Shown: one piece after another, positions 53,174 through 62,587 of the stretch | How the letters are laid out: each line of letters begins with the position of its first letter | How positions within the stretch are numbered: the stretch's first letter is position 1 | Assembly (NCBI GenBank): GCA_016718605.1 | Contig: JADKCY010000002.1 | Location: forward strand, 62,001 to 126,000 | Origin: Lysobacterales bacterium | Lineage (GTDB): Bacteria > Pseudomonadota > Gammaproteobacteria > Xanthomonadales > Xanthomonadaceae | Direction: 5' to 3' | Length of the DNA: 64,000 bases | Made by a program: the position numbers and the translations under genes | The notes under the pieces: generated by a model | Databases searched by the model: none | What the model was told of the DNA's origin: nothing | What the model saw: only the letters and a program-made list of their open reading frames with translations

Positions 53174-54256
53174 ATGCGCGACTCGATTTCTGCTGTGGTG
53201 TGCGGCAGCCTATTGCCACTCATCTGTGCGTCTGCATTCGCAGACGCATCGGATTGGTCGTTCACGCCCAGCGGTCAGCTCCAGCATGACGCCAGTTGGC
53301 TGCATCTGGACAACCGTTCCGCTGGGCATGCGGATCTGCCGCGTCGAACCCGCCTGGGGTTTGGCCTCGACCATGCCAGTGGCATCCGCGCCAAGTGGGA
53401 ATGGGACTTCATTGCCGGCACCATCACCGACAGTTTCATCGAGTTGCCATTGACGGATTACACGCGGATTCGGATTGGCCAGTACAAGCAACCCTTCGCA
53501 TGGGAAGAACTGATCTCGGACCGTGAACCGGCACTATTGGAAACCTCCATGCCTACCGATGCCTTCGCCCTCGCCCGACGTAGCGGAATCGCGCTGGAAC
53601 ATCACCATAGCCTCGGACTCCTCACCTTCAGCCGCTATTTTGGTCACGTCGAGAATCTTGATGCGGACCAGGGCTGGGCATTGCGCAGCACGTGGGCGCA
53701 TCACAGCGAAGACGCACAGACCTGGCATGTCGCAGTCGCTGCTGCCAGTGATCGTGACATTGATGGCAACGGCCGCCTTCGCGCCCGTCAGGAACTGCGC
53801 GCGTTTTCCTTGCTGGCTGCCGACAGCGGCATCCTGAGCGATGTTCTGGGCACTGATCGGGTCGGTCTGGAGCAGGGATGGCTCAGCGGTCCGTGGGCAG
53901 TGCAATCCGAGCAAATGGCCATGACCCTGCGTCGCCACGGTGATGACATCCACGCCATCGGCGGCTACCTGCAACTGAGCTGGACCAGCGGCGACGCACT
54001 GCGGAGCTACAAAGATGGCTTGATCCGCTCGCCAAAACTGACAGCTGGCCATGCTTGGGAAGCGGCGCTACGGGCCTCCAGCATCGACGTCGAACGTGGC
54101 GACCTCAATCTGGGCCAGCAAACCAATCTGACTGCCGGGGTCAATCTCTACCTGGGTCCGCATTGGCGATTGATGCTGAACCAGACTTGGATCAACGGCA
54201 GCAGCACCGAGGCACGGGGCCACCACACGTCGATGCGCATCCAGATTGCGTTCTGA
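53174..54256 (+). CDS. Phosphate-selective porin O/P family protein
   Basis: A 360-residue outer-membrane protein with a signal peptide (ISAVVCGSLLPLICASAFA) and a beta-rich chain typical of OprO/OprP: TRLGFGLDHASGIRAKWEW, then TRIRIGQYKQPFAWEELISD, and a C-terminal strand pair ending MRIQIAF with terminal Phe. It would form an anion-preferring channel for phosphate or polyphosphate. A Pho-box-like sequence ends 10 bases upstream, closer than usual, so the start may need revision although no better Met exists nearby. Confidence 0.8.
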   Translation: MRDSISAVVCGSLLPLICASAFADASDWSFTPSGQLQHDASWLHLDNRSAGHADLPRRTRLGFGLDHASGIRAKWEWDFIAGTITDSFIELPLTDYTRIRIGQYKQPFAWEELISDREPALLETSMPTDAFALARRSGIALEHHHSLGLLTFSRYFGHVENLDADQGWALRSTWAHHSEDAQTWHVAVAAASDRDIDGNGRLRARQELRAFSLLAADSGILSDVLGTDRVGLEQGWLSGPWAVQSEQMAMTLRRHGDDIHAIGGYLQLSWTSGDALRSYKDGLIRSPKLTAGHAWEAALRASSIDVERGDLNLGQQTNLTAGVNLYLGPHWRLMLNQTWINGSSTEARGHHTSMRIQIAF

Positions 54257-54270
54257 ATTCGCACATCGGG

Positions 54271-56532
54271 CTATTCGAATCCGTCGGCGAACAAGCGCGC
54301 ACTGCGCACTGCGCTGGTCGGGAAGGACTGATAGCCCGCCGAACCATCGCCAGTTTGACCCCATTGATTGCTACCCCAGCACCAGACGCGGCCATCTGAT
54401 CGGGTGGCGCAGGTGTGCAGGCCACCGGCCGCCAGCGAGGTTACCCCCGCGTTCATGCCTTGCACACCAATGGGAGTTGTTCGATCCGTCAGTGTGCCGT
54501 CACCGAGCTGAGCATGGGCGTTGCTGCCCCAGCAGCGCACGCCGCCACTACTGAGCGTGGCGCAGGTGTGGGCATAGCCGGCGGCGACACGTGTTGCCGA
54601 GCCGCCCACGCCGGAGACGGCAACCGGATTCACGCTCGACTGAACACTGCCATCGCCCAACTGGCCGCTCTCATTGAGACCCCAGCAACGGATGGCGCCA
54701 TCACTCAGTAGTGCACAGGTGTGGCCATAGCCCGCAGTGATGGACACCGCTGCGATACCCAGACCCGCAACGGCGACTGGTTGCAACCGGTTCATGAGGC
54801 TGCCATCACCCAACTGTCCGATACTGTTGTTCCCCCAACACCACACCGCGCCATCGTCCTTCAGCGCACAGGAATGCGCATAACCTGACGCCAGCGCCGT
54901 GACATGGCTGTCCATCCCGATTGCTGTCACCGGTAGCGTGCGTTCCAGCTCCGTGCCATCGCCAAGCGCGCCGCCATTTGCCCCCCAGCACCACACCCCA
55001 CCGGCATCACTCAGCGCACAGACATGCGCAGCCCCAGCACTGAGATTGTTGATCACGACCCCTTGCAGGCTGCTCAATATCACCGGAGAGAGTTCAGCCT
55101 GATGGGAGCCGATGCCGAGTTGCCCATACTGATTGCCGCCCCAACACATGACGCGACCGGCAAGACCCAAAGCACACCCGTGGTAAGCGCCAAGGACAGG
55201 CCCGCCTCTCGGGCCTGTCACAATCGTAGGCCAGCGTCGCTGCAGAGTTGTGCCCAAGCCCAGTTGACCAAACCGATTGTCACCCCAGCAATTGACCACG
55301 CCCACAAACGAATTCACGGTGCACGTGTTGAACATGCCCGCCGCCAGCGTCGAAGAATCAAGCGACAGAACGACCTGCACCGGCGCACGGCGCAGGGCGT
55401 CGTGACCATCGCCAAGGGCCCCTTCGCGGTTGTCACCCCAGCAACTGACCGCACCACCACTCAACCGCGCACAACTGTGGTGTCCTCCTGCGGACACTGC
55501 AAACGCACCGCTGTCGATATCGGCAACTGCAACCGGCGTGGAGCGCGGCTCGAACGATTGATCGCCCAATTGTCCGAACTCGTTGTCACCCCAACAAAGC
55601 AGCGTATTGGCGCTGGTCACGGCGCACGTGTGCGCGTCACCTGCCGAGATCGACACCACCGTAGAGGGCAGATTCACAACATCGACCGGTACGGCACGCT
55701 CAATCACGCTGCCATCGCCAAGCTGGCCATCGCTGTTCAGCCCCCAGCATTTGATGCCGTTGTTCGCCATCCGCGCGCAACTGTGTTCATTTCCCACCGA
55801 AATGCTTACCACGCCACTGCTCAAACCAGAGACCGCCACGGGAATCAGTCGATTGATCCCCGTCGTCCCATCGCCCAACTGACCGAAGCTGTTGGCACCC
55901 CAGCAGGCCATCGCACCGGTAGATGTGCGAGCACAGGTGTGGTTGCCACCGGCGTCCATCGTGCTGATACCAGCGCCAAATCCAGAGACAAGAACTGGCG
56001 TCGATTGCTGGTTGACGCCGCCATTGCCCAATTGTCCGGCAGCATTTTTTCCCCAGCAGTACGCCGCGCCCGTAACCGTCACCGCACAGGTATGCGCGTC
56101 ACCCGCAGTGATCCAGCCCACATTGTTCAAGCCACCCAGCACGGTCACGGGCACCTCGCTTCCCATTGTGCTGTTATTGCCGAGCTGACCATCGCTGTTG
56201 TCGCCCCAACAGCGCACGGTGCCACCGCTGATCAACGCACACGCATGCCGGGCACCCACGGCGATCAAGCTGACCCCAGACGCCAAACCGTGGACAGGCT
56301 CCGCCACCCAGTGCGGCGCCGTGCTGCCATCACCCAACTGACCGAGCTGGTTGCGGCCCCAACACTGCGCTGCCGCGCCGGTGGTTCGAACGCAGGTGAA
56401 ATCTGTCCCTGAGGCCACTTGTGCCACATCATCCAGCGGGCTGTTGGCATAACCAAAGGTCGGCATGACCACGCAAATGCCGCAGAAAACAGCGCGCGCG
56501 CGGACGATCGCAGTGAGACGGGTGAACGGCAT
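54271..56532 (-). CDS. Secreted RCC1-repeat protein with DGFE tail
   Basis: A 753-residue exported protein: signal peptide (IVRARAVFCGICVVMPTFGYA) then 14 copies, by hand count, of an RCC1-like repeat of about 50 residues, each with a CWGxNxxGQLGDGS core and a following HxCAL-type strand. Fourteen blades would make two seven-bladed propellers. It ends RSARLFADGFE, the tail shared with other secreted proteins here. A GGAG site precedes the ATG at 56532. No enzymatic motif is seen. A perfect 10-bp palindrome lies inside the coding sequence (55195-55219). Confidence 0.85.
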   Translation of the reverse strand: MPFTRLTAIVRARAVFCGICVVMPTFGYANSPLDDVAQVASGTDFTCVRTTGAAAQCWGRNQLGQLGDGSTAPHWVAEPVHGLASGVSLIAVGARHACALISGGTVRCWGDNSDGQLGNNSTMGSEVPVTVLGGLNNVGWITAGDAHTCAVTVTGAAYCWGKNAAGQLGNGGVNQQSTPVLVSGFGAGISTMDAGGNHTCARTSTGAMACWGANSFGQLGDGTTGINRLIPVAVSGLSSGVVSISVGNEHSCARMANNGIKCWGLNSDGQLGDGSVIERAVPVDVVNLPSTVVSISAGDAHTCAVTSANTLLCWGDNEFGQLGDQSFEPRSTPVAVADIDSGAFAVSAGGHHSCARLSGGAVSCWGDNREGALGDGHDALRRAPVQVVLSLDSSTLAAGMFNTCTVNSFVGVVNCWGDNRFGQLGLGTTLQRRWPTIVTGPRGGPVLGAYHGCALGLAGRVMCWGGNQYGQLGIGSHQAELSPVILSSLQGVVINNLSAGAAHVCALSDAGGVWCWGANGGALGDGTELERTLPVTAIGMDSHVTALASGYAHSCALKDDGAVWCWGNNSIGQLGDGSLMNRLQPVAVAGLGIAAVSITAGYGHTCALLSDGAIRCWGLNESGQLGDGSVQSSVNPVAVSGVGGSATRVAAGYAHTCATLSSGGVRCWGSNAHAQLGDGTLTDRTTPIGVQGMNAGVTSLAAGGLHTCATRSDGRVWCWGSNQWGQTGDGSAGYQSFPTSAVRSARLFADGFE
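55195..55219. repeat. Palindrome inside the RCC1-repeat gene
   Basis: GACAGGCCCG (55195-55204), a CCTCT loop, and CGGGCCTGTC (55210-55219) form a perfect GC-rich 10-bp stem in coding sequence. It specifies the blade linker TGPRGGPVLGAY, where other blades have SGL-type linkers, so it looks like an inserted palindromic unit tolerated in frame, though chance cannot be excluded. Confidence 0.45.
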
Positions 56533-56711
56533 GGTCGGTTCTCCGAGGAATGCGGGAGACTCATGACCTCCAGCAAACGCCTTTACGCCGACTGATCAGG
56601 CGGACTGCCAAAACAAGCAATCACAAACGCGTTGAAAGACGCGGCTGCGCTCGCCAAAGTGAGCGTGATTGTCCCCGAGCTCATCCCACACCGCCCCAAC
56701 ATGTGAGCGCG

Positions 56712-58229
56712 CTACTCGAACCCATCCGTGAACAAACCATCGACTTGCAAGGCACGCTGCACCGCCGCAAGTGCATCAAGTCGCCCATGTCCAAAGATCG
56801 GATTCGGCACCTGACTGCCGGGCATGCCGCCGCAGGATGTTGCGCTGGTCAGTGGCACCGCAGTCTCGCGCAGAATGGCTTCAACCTGCTCCGGCTGACC
56901 ACGCAAGGCGGGATTGGCGCTCATCACCAGTGCTGCCACGCCAACGGCGTTCGGTGTTGCCATGCTGGTGCCACTCTTGCTGCCATAAGCATTGCCCGGC
57001 ACGGCCGAACGCACACTCACACCCGGTGCCACCACATCCGGTTTGAGGCGATTGCTGCCATCCACTGTCACCGGTCCACGCGAGGAAAACCCGGCGATGG
57101 CATCACTGTTGTCGGTTGCGCCGATGGTGAAGGCCTCGGCGTAGATTGCGGGCGGATCGATCACGCTGGCGCAGCTCGATCCGGCATTGCCAGCCGCGAC
57201 AATGATCAAAATGCCCTGTGCCTTGAGGTTGCTGATGGCAGTGGCAAAACTTGCCAGTGCGCAATCCTCGCCTGCAGGCGGTGGGCCGACCGGACAACCC
57301 CAGGAATTGCCGATCACATGCGGCGCGCGCGCCGGATCGGGATTCTGTCCATTCAGATCGGTCGGTGCGGCAAACCATTGGAAACAATCCAGATAGGTAC
57401 TTGGTCGTCCAGTACCGCTGTCCATGTTGCGGCACCCGATCCAGCGCGCTGCGGGCGCCACGCCGATTTGATTGCTGCCGCCATCGTTGCCGCTCATGGT
57501 GCCGATGGTGTGGGTGCCATGCGAATTGTCGTCGCAAGGTGCCTGAGTCGCCATACCACAAGGATTGCTGTTGCCGTCAATATCTGCCGTGATCGCATCG
57601 CGCCAGTGGTAGTTGTGATTGGCTGTCACACCGTCCCAACCCAGATAGCTGGTCTTGAGTGCCGGGTGATCCCATTGGAAGCCGGTATCCTGGCCAGCGA
57701 TGACCACGCCCTCACCGTGATAGCCCAAGGCCCAGACCTCCGGCGCACGCACCCGGATCACGTTGGGTTCAATCGCACGAATGTCCTCGAACGCCGTGGC
57801 TGCCTGCCCGATGTCCGCCTTGAATGGCGCATCCCACTCGAAACCAACCACCTCGTCACGTTCCGCCAATGCCATGGCTTGCTTGGCATCCAGACGTGCC
57901 GCGATGACATTGGCGATCCAGAATGGACGCGCTGCAATCGCGTGGGACTGCAGCCACACCAAGACGGACTTCTGACTGCTGGCCGCCTCGGTCTGCAATA
58001 CCCGCACCGCGTGCTCGGACTGCTCCGCAAACGCCAGCGCACGCTGTGCACGCATAGGCGCCGAACGCAATCGGATTAGCACATCGACCTGCTCGCCCGC
58101 CGCCCAGCGAACACGCAAGGAATTGGTGATCTTGGACGATGCCAAGTTCACCTCCGCTGCTGCGAGAGGACTCAGGGATATCGGTATCAATGCGGACACC
58201 AGCGCCAATGCCAACATGCTGTGACGCAT
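56712..58229 (-). CDS. S8 family subtilisin-like serine protease with DGFE tail
   Basis: A 505-residue exported protease. Signal peptide (LALALVSALIPISLSPLAAA), a prodomain of about 100 residues, then the catalytic domain with Asp181 (VVIAGQDTGFQWDHP), His237 (DDNSHGTHTIGTM), Asn in WGC-type oxyanion region (HVIGNSWGCPVG) and Ser422 (SKSGTSMATPNAVG). The C-terminal part ends GLFTDGFE. The ATG at 58229 has a GGAAGG site; the frame continues to 58331 into the DUF3011 gene region. It lies 43 bases after the DUF3011 gene and is probably cotranscribed with it. Confidence 0.92.
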   Translation of the reverse strand: MRHSMLALALVSALIPISLSPLAAAEVNLASSKITNSLRVRWAAGEQVDVLIRLRSAPMRAQRALAFAEQSEHAVRVLQTEAASSQKSVLVWLQSHAIAARPFWIANVIAARLDAKQAMALAERDEVVGFEWDAPFKADIGQAATAFEDIRAIEPNVIRVRAPEVWALGYHGEGVVIAGQDTGFQWDHPALKTSYLGWDGVTANHNYHWRDAITADIDGNSNPCGMATQAPCDDNSHGTHTIGTMSGNDGGSNQIGVAPAARWIGCRNMDSGTGRPSTYLDCFQWFAAPTDLNGQNPDPARAPHVIGNSWGCPVGPPPAGEDCALASFATAISNLKAQGILIIVAAGNAGSSCASVIDPPAIYAEAFTIGATDNSDAIAGFSSRGPVTVDGSNRLKPDVVAPGVSVRSAVPGNAYGSKSGTSMATPNAVGVAALVMSANPALRGQPEQVEAILRETAVPLTSATSCGGMPGSQVPNPIFGHGRLDALAAVQRALQVDGLFTDGFE

Positions 58230-58272
58230 CAGAGTGGCCTTCCGAAACCGTCTCGATATGACGCCGCGTTCA

Positions 58273-58965
58273 TCAGCGAATCTCGAACTCGCCGCGACAA
58301 CCACGGTCCACCCAGACGCCATTGCGGTCATAGCCCCACGTCCGCATGTAGACGCACTCGCTGCGAGACTTCTGATCGATCAGGATCGCCTCACGCGGAA
58401 TCCGGACATTGCATTTGCGGTAGCGATCATCATGCGACTCGCAAGAGATGGTCTGCAGATCGGGACGCGATGGGCGATTGTTGGGATAGCTGTCCCCATA
58501 ATGTCCGCCGCCGCCGCGCCGCATCACCTCAAACTCACCGCGACATCCGCGGGTTACCCACAAGCCACGACGATCCACGCCCCAGGTGCTGCCTTCAATA
58601 CACGCAGAGCGTGAGGTCTGACGCAACAAACGCACCTCGCTTCGCGGCGCTATGGCGCAAAGGTTCTCGCGTTCGTTATAGGATTCGCAAAGCACGATGT
58701 TGTCACCGCCCATCGGTCGCGAATAGACCTCGAAGGTGGCGCGACAACCGTTTGAGACCCAGATGCCACGACGATCGGTGCCCCAGCTGCGACCTTCAAT
58801 GCACGCCGATCGCGAATGCTGCTCGATCAGATTGACCCCACCGCGGGTATCCACCTCACACACTTCGGTGCGGTCGTTGTAAGACTCGCAGCGCACCACA
58901 TCGCCATACTGCGCATTCGCCCACTGGCTGGCCATGCCCAGTATCAGCGCCAGCGCACCACGCAT
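58273..58965 (-). CDS. DUF3011 triple-repeat secreted protein
   Basis: A 230-residue exported protein (signal MRGALALILGMASQWANA) with three DUF3011 repeats of about 60 residues. Each has CES[YH]xxR..C, a loop, SRSxC, and a TWGxDRxG[LI]WV..GCRGEFE strand set with four cysteines, suggesting disulfide-stabilised small beta domains. Function is unknown for DUF3011; a carbohydrate or surface-binding role is conjecture. An in-frame ATG at 58989 with a GGGGGG leader is an alternative start. It lies just upstream of the subtilase gene. Confidence 0.85.
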   Translation of the reverse strand: MRGALALILGMASQWANAQYGDVVRCESYNDRTEVCEVDTRGGVNLIEQHSRSACIEGRSWGTDRRGIWVSNGCRATFEVYSRPMGGDNIVLCESYNERENLCAIAPRSEVRLLRQTSRSACIEGSTWGVDRRGLWVTRGCRGEFEVMRRGGGGHYGDSYPNNRPSRPDLQTISCESHDDRYRKCNVRIPREAILIDQKSRSECVYMRTWGYDRNGVWVDRGCRGEFEIR

Positions 58966-59110
58966 TGTCCTCGTCCTGTTGTCGCCCATCAGTTTCCCCC
59001 CGGAATGTTGTGAGGCAAAGTGTAGCCGCTACGCGACGGAATCTGCGCGGACTCCAGACGAGGAACGATGGGCTTGGCTATAGTTCAACGGCTTCCACAG
59101 TGAAAATCCC

Positions 59111-59617
59111 ATGAGTCGCTGGCGTCCTCCAACTGGTCCGAGCACCGCGCTGATTACCCGTGAGGGATTCGAACGCCTGCGCGACGAGCTCAATCTGCTG
59201 TGGCGCGAAAAACGCCCGGAGGTGGTCAAAGCCCTGGCCGCCGCTGCGGCCGAAGGTGATCGCTCCGAGAACGCGGAATACACCTATCGCAAGAAACAAC
59301 TCGGCGAAATCGACCGCCGGGTGCGCTATCTGAGCAAGCGTTTGGAGGCCTTGAAAGTGGTCGATCACTTGCCCGCGGATCGTGATGCCATCTTCTTCGG
59401 GGCATGGGTTGAACTGGAATGCCTGCAAACGGGTGAACTCACTCAGTATCGCATTGTCGGACCGGATGAAACTGATCCGACGCTCGGTTGGATCAGCATC
59501 GATTCGCCACTGGCGCGTGCGGTGTTGAAACGCCGAGTTGACGATGAGTTCAGCGCCGAACTTCCGGGTCGCAAGGCGCAGTTCTGCGTGGTGTCAGTGC
59601 GCTATGCGTGCAACTGA
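59111..59617 (+). CDS. greB: Transcription elongation factor GreB
   Basis: A 168-residue Gre factor that enters the RNA polymerase secondary channel and stimulates cleavage of backtracked RNA. The N-terminal coiled-coil has the tip GDRSENAEYTYRKKQLGEID with the acidic residues needed for cleavage, and the C-terminal FKBP-like domain has TQYRIVGPDETDP and WISIDSPLARAVLKRRVDDE. Its length and the RKKQLGEID tip fit GreB rather than GreA. A TATAGT hexamer about 25 bases upstream could be the -10; the ribosome site is weak. Confidence 0.93.
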   Translation: MSRWRPPTGPSTALITREGFERLRDELNLLWREKRPEVVKALAAAAAEGDRSENAEYTYRKKQLGEIDRRVRYLSKRLEALKVVDHLPADRDAIFFGAWVELECLQTGELTQYRIVGPDETDPTLGWISIDSPLARAVLKRRVDDEFSAELPGRKAQFCVVSVRYACN

Positions 59618-59638
59618 GGTCGAAGAGGCCAGTCGTGT

Positions 59639-61894
59639 TCAGAAAGCCCAGCGCAGCTTGGCCATGATCTGATTGGCGGTGACGTTGGCGCGACTCAGGT
59701 CGAACAAACGACCATAGCTGTTTTCGCCCAGCACATCCTCGAACTCACCGCCACGACTGAACACCACGTACAACTCACGCTGCTGGTCGAACGCGTAACG
59801 ATAGCGAATCTGCGCTGCCAGATGACCAAGCGAAAAATCCTGCAAATCGCGTTGGTCAATGGCCAGTTGACCGCCGACAGCACGCCAAGTCTGCAGTGCC
59901 TCGGCGCTGAGTCCGACGAACTGTGCGCGTACGCGGATCTCATGCTTCGGGGCAGGAAACCAATTGAGCGTCCAATCCAATTCCAGCTTGCGTCGCGCAT
60001 AGGTCGCCAGGCGATCGTCGCCATCCCAGATCAACCAGTTGCTGCTGTCCAGGAGGTCCAGGCCCAGTGTCGTGGTTAGCTTCTCGCCAAGAAAAAAGGT
60101 GGGCTCCAGATACAGCTCCCACACGCCACCACGAATTCCCTCACGAAACCACCAGAGTTCGCCATTCAATTGCCACCAGCCCGCATGCCGGCCTTCGTAC
60201 TCCAGACCAAGCGCATGATTGCCAGGTAGTGTCACGCTGCCATTTCCGCGAGTGATGAGGTCATCCACAAAATCCAGCTGCGGCACCAACAAGAACTTCA
60301 CCTCATCGTTGCTCTGCAAATGCCACAGATGCGATAACTCGGCAGTGCCAAGGACTCGTTGACCCGCCGTATTCTGTTGCCACAGCAACTCCAGCTCCCA
60401 AGCCGAATTACGCAACGCACTGTCGCTACCATGCGAACGCGTGTACCAAGTCCATTCAGCGCGATACTGCTGCAGATCGGCACGCGGCAAATAGCCAAAA
60501 TCACTCAGTTGCAGATCACGACTGTAGCGATTGACTTCGTACTCCTGGCGCAAATCCTCGCTGCTCGCCCAATCCGCGCGAACCCAGCCCAGCGCTCCGC
60601 TGCGATCCGCTTGACCGAACTGTTCAACGCGACTGCTGCCCAAGGCTCCACGAACCACCAGGCCCTCGAGCGGCTTCCACTGACTGTCCACAACCTGCAC
60701 CCAGGACTCGCGCTGCAGACTTGGACGATCCACATGGGTCAGTGTGTAGCCAGTATCCAGCATCTCGCGCCGCCATCGCCCGCGCAGCGCATGAAAGCTG
60801 CGGCCAAGGGCCACGCTGGTGTCAGACACCGTATCGGCCTCATTCGCCACCAACAGGCCCCAATCCATCGCAGCGGAATTGCCGGTGTATTTGGCAGCGA
60901 CATCAACGTCAGTTACACCCGCATTTCCGGTATCGGGCGCGGCGCCAATGCGACGCGTGTTGATCAGCAGCGCACCGTTGCCAACTGGCACATCGAACAA
61001 GGCCTGATTCTCGGTGAAGAACGGACGCTTCTCGCTGAAGAAGGTCTCGATCGCGTTGAAATTCACCACCAGGTCATCACTTTCAACTTGACCGAAATCA
61101 GGCTGCAACGCCAAGCTCAATTGATGCTGGCTGTTGGGTGACCAGAACAGATCCGCACCAACTCGGGTGTCCTGCCGCGCGCTCAGACGGTCATTGCTGA
61201 TTGCCACGTAGGGCACGACCGACCAATGCCCCTGCGTGAACGCGGGAATGTTCAACTTACGCATGTCGGCCACAAAGGTCGGATGCTCAAAGTCGTAGCC
61301 TGGAATCGAATAACGGCGTCCCGTCACTTCGACAAATCGCGACAGGTACAGTCCGATCTGGCGCCGCCCATCCTCCGCACCACTCTGTGCTGCCAGGCTC
61401 CACGGCAATCGCATCTCGACCGTCCACCCGGCTTCGTCTTCGGCCACAGCCTGTTCCCAGCGACCGTCCCAGTCGTAATTGAATTGGTTCTGGCCAGTGA
61501 TCTGCGCGTCCTGGATGCCTCCGCTAAGGCTGACCGTCAACTCGTAAGCGGTCACGCCGCGACCATCAAAATCGATCATCACGTTGAGACGATCGGCGCG
61601 GGCCTGCACATCGCGCGTCGTGGGATGCCGCGTGCGCGGCACATCGGCGGGCTGCTCACACCACACCCCCAGATACAGACCCTCTTCACGAGCCAGCACG
61701 CGGACTTCGGTGCGCACTGCCGGCGCAGCGCGCGTCAGCGGCATCACCGTCACAAAATCGTCGAGTCGCTCGGCTTGCGCCCATTCGGGCTCATCCAACT
61801 GACCGTCCAATTGCAAGGGTTCTGCAGTCACCGTAGTGACGAAGATCAAGCTGACCAGCGCAACGCTGCGGGCAAGACTCTCAAGCGGGGACAT
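59639..61894 (-). CDS. DUF5916 protein with carbohydrate-binding-9-like N-terminus
   Basis: A 751-residue exported protein: signal (LARSVALVSLIFVTTVTA), a CBM9-like domain (LQLDGQLDEPEWAQAERLDD, AREEGLYLGVWCEQP), then the DUF5916 beta-barrel-like region with FNAIETFFSEKRPFFTENQA and LFDVP. The long C-terminal part is rich in alternating strands and ends ANQIMAKLRWAF with terminal Phe, which suggests outer-membrane insertion. Substrate unknown. The ATG at 61894 is chosen over the open frame to 62014. It converges on greB over a 21-bp gap without a clear terminator. Confidence 0.85.
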   Translation of the reverse strand: MSPLESLARSVALVSLIFVTTVTAEPLQLDGQLDEPEWAQAERLDDFVTVMPLTRAAPAVRTEVRVLAREEGLYLGVWCEQPADVPRTRHPTTRDVQARADRLNVMIDFDGRGVTAYELTVSLSGGIQDAQITGQNQFNYDWDGRWEQAVAEDEAGWTVEMRLPWSLAAQSGAEDGRRQIGLYLSRFVEVTGRRYSIPGYDFEHPTFVADMRKLNIPAFTQGHWSVVPYVAISNDRLSARQDTRVGADLFWSPNSQHQLSLALQPDFGQVESDDLVVNFNAIETFFSEKRPFFTENQALFDVPVGNGALLINTRRIGAAPDTGNAGVTDVDVAAKYTGNSAAMDWGLLVANEADTVSDTSVALGRSFHALRGRWRREMLDTGYTLTHVDRPSLQRESWVQVVDSQWKPLEGLVVRGALGSSRVEQFGQADRSGALGWVRADWASSEDLRQEYEVNRYSRDLQLSDFGYLPRADLQQYRAEWTWYTRSHGSDSALRNSAWELELLWQQNTAGQRVLGTAELSHLWHLQSNDEVKFLLVPQLDFVDDLITRGNGSVTLPGNHALGLEYEGRHAGWWQLNGELWWFREGIRGGVWELYLEPTFFLGEKLTTTLGLDLLDSSNWLIWDGDDRLATYARRKLELDWTLNWFPAPKHEIRVRAQFVGLSAEALQTWRAVGGQLAIDQRDLQDFSLGHLAAQIRYRYAFDQQRELYVVFSRGGEFEDVLGENSYGRLFDLSRANVTANQIMAKLRWAF

Positions 61895-62144
61895 GGCGAC
61901 ACTCACTTCGCGGGGCGGCTGGCTAAAGGGTGAAAAGGTGCATCCGTGCACGTTCTCGAAATCGCGAGTCCGGCACCTGTGCCTGCTCGCTCTCGACGCA
62001 TCGATCGTTTTCACGATGGAAACGCGCGCGTGGCATCTGATTGGTGCTCTGTCCGCACGCAGATAGGCTAGCGATTCCGGCCCAAGCCCTCACCCCCCAA
62101 ACGTCACTGCGCCGAAATCCTGGGCGCAACTGACGCCGTCGAGG

Positions 62145-62486
62145 TCAATCCAGCAGAAGTGCTGGCAATGCGGTCAAAACCAACACCAGAAAAATGCCCA
62201 GTAGCACCATCAGCATGCGGCCCGGCGCAGCCTGCCACGGCTCCCACCAGGGCGTTTGCAATCGCTCTGAGCGCGCGCGCGCGGCGCGCGCCTGCTGGTA
62301 CTCGTCAATCCACTGTCTGGCGATGTCAGCATCGCTTTCGGAATCGACCCATAGCGCGCCATGCGATATGCCCCAATTGCTTGCCTGCGTTTCAAAAAAG
62401 GCAATCGAATGCGATTGCAACAGCGCGCGAATATCATCGGCTTCATCTTCGGGGACAGCCTTGAGCGAGAAAATGAGTATCGACAT
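62145..62486 (-). CDS. DUF6164 family protein
   Basis: A 113-residue protein with a soluble N-terminal part (MSILIFSLKAVPEDEADDIR, then IAFFETQASNWGISHGALWV) and one C-terminal transmembrane helix (MLMVLLGIFLVLVLTALPAL). The family is confined to Xanthomonas-like bacteria as far as I know and has no known function. The ATG at 62486 is preferred over 62501; its leader has a TTGGAG sequence. Upstream on the same strand lie a CAGGGTG/CACCCTG hairpin (62508-62528) and the duplicated element at 62588-62648. Confidence 0.75.
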   Translation of the reverse strand: MSILIFSLKAVPEDEADDIRALLQSHSIAFFETQASNWGISHGALWVDSESDADIARQWIDEYQQARAARARSERLQTPWWEPWQAAPGRMLMVLLGIFLVLVLTALPALLLD

Positions 62487-62507
62487 CACGCAATGCTCCA
62501 ATGCTGT

Positions 62508-62528
62508 CAGGGTGGTGAAAACACCCTG
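62508..62528. promoter_or_regulatory. Hairpin in the DUF6164 leader
   Basis: CAGGGTG (62508-62514) and CACCCTG (62522-62528) form a 7-bp stem with a 7-base loop, a short distance upstream of the DUF6164 ribosome-binding site. It could affect translation of that gene or end a transcript coming from the other side; no further support. Confidence 0.35.
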
Positions 62529-62587
62529 TGGGTGGGCCGCAGGGATGCCGCGCTAGCGCCGCAATCGCGCAAGCGATTGATACGCGA

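Noticed and set aside
55024..58079. Long plus-strand frames opposite the RCC1 and subtilase genes (462 and 509 codons)
   Set aside because: Repetitive antisense translations of the RCC1 repeats and the protease; low-complexity His/Arg/Thr-rich proteins without domains.
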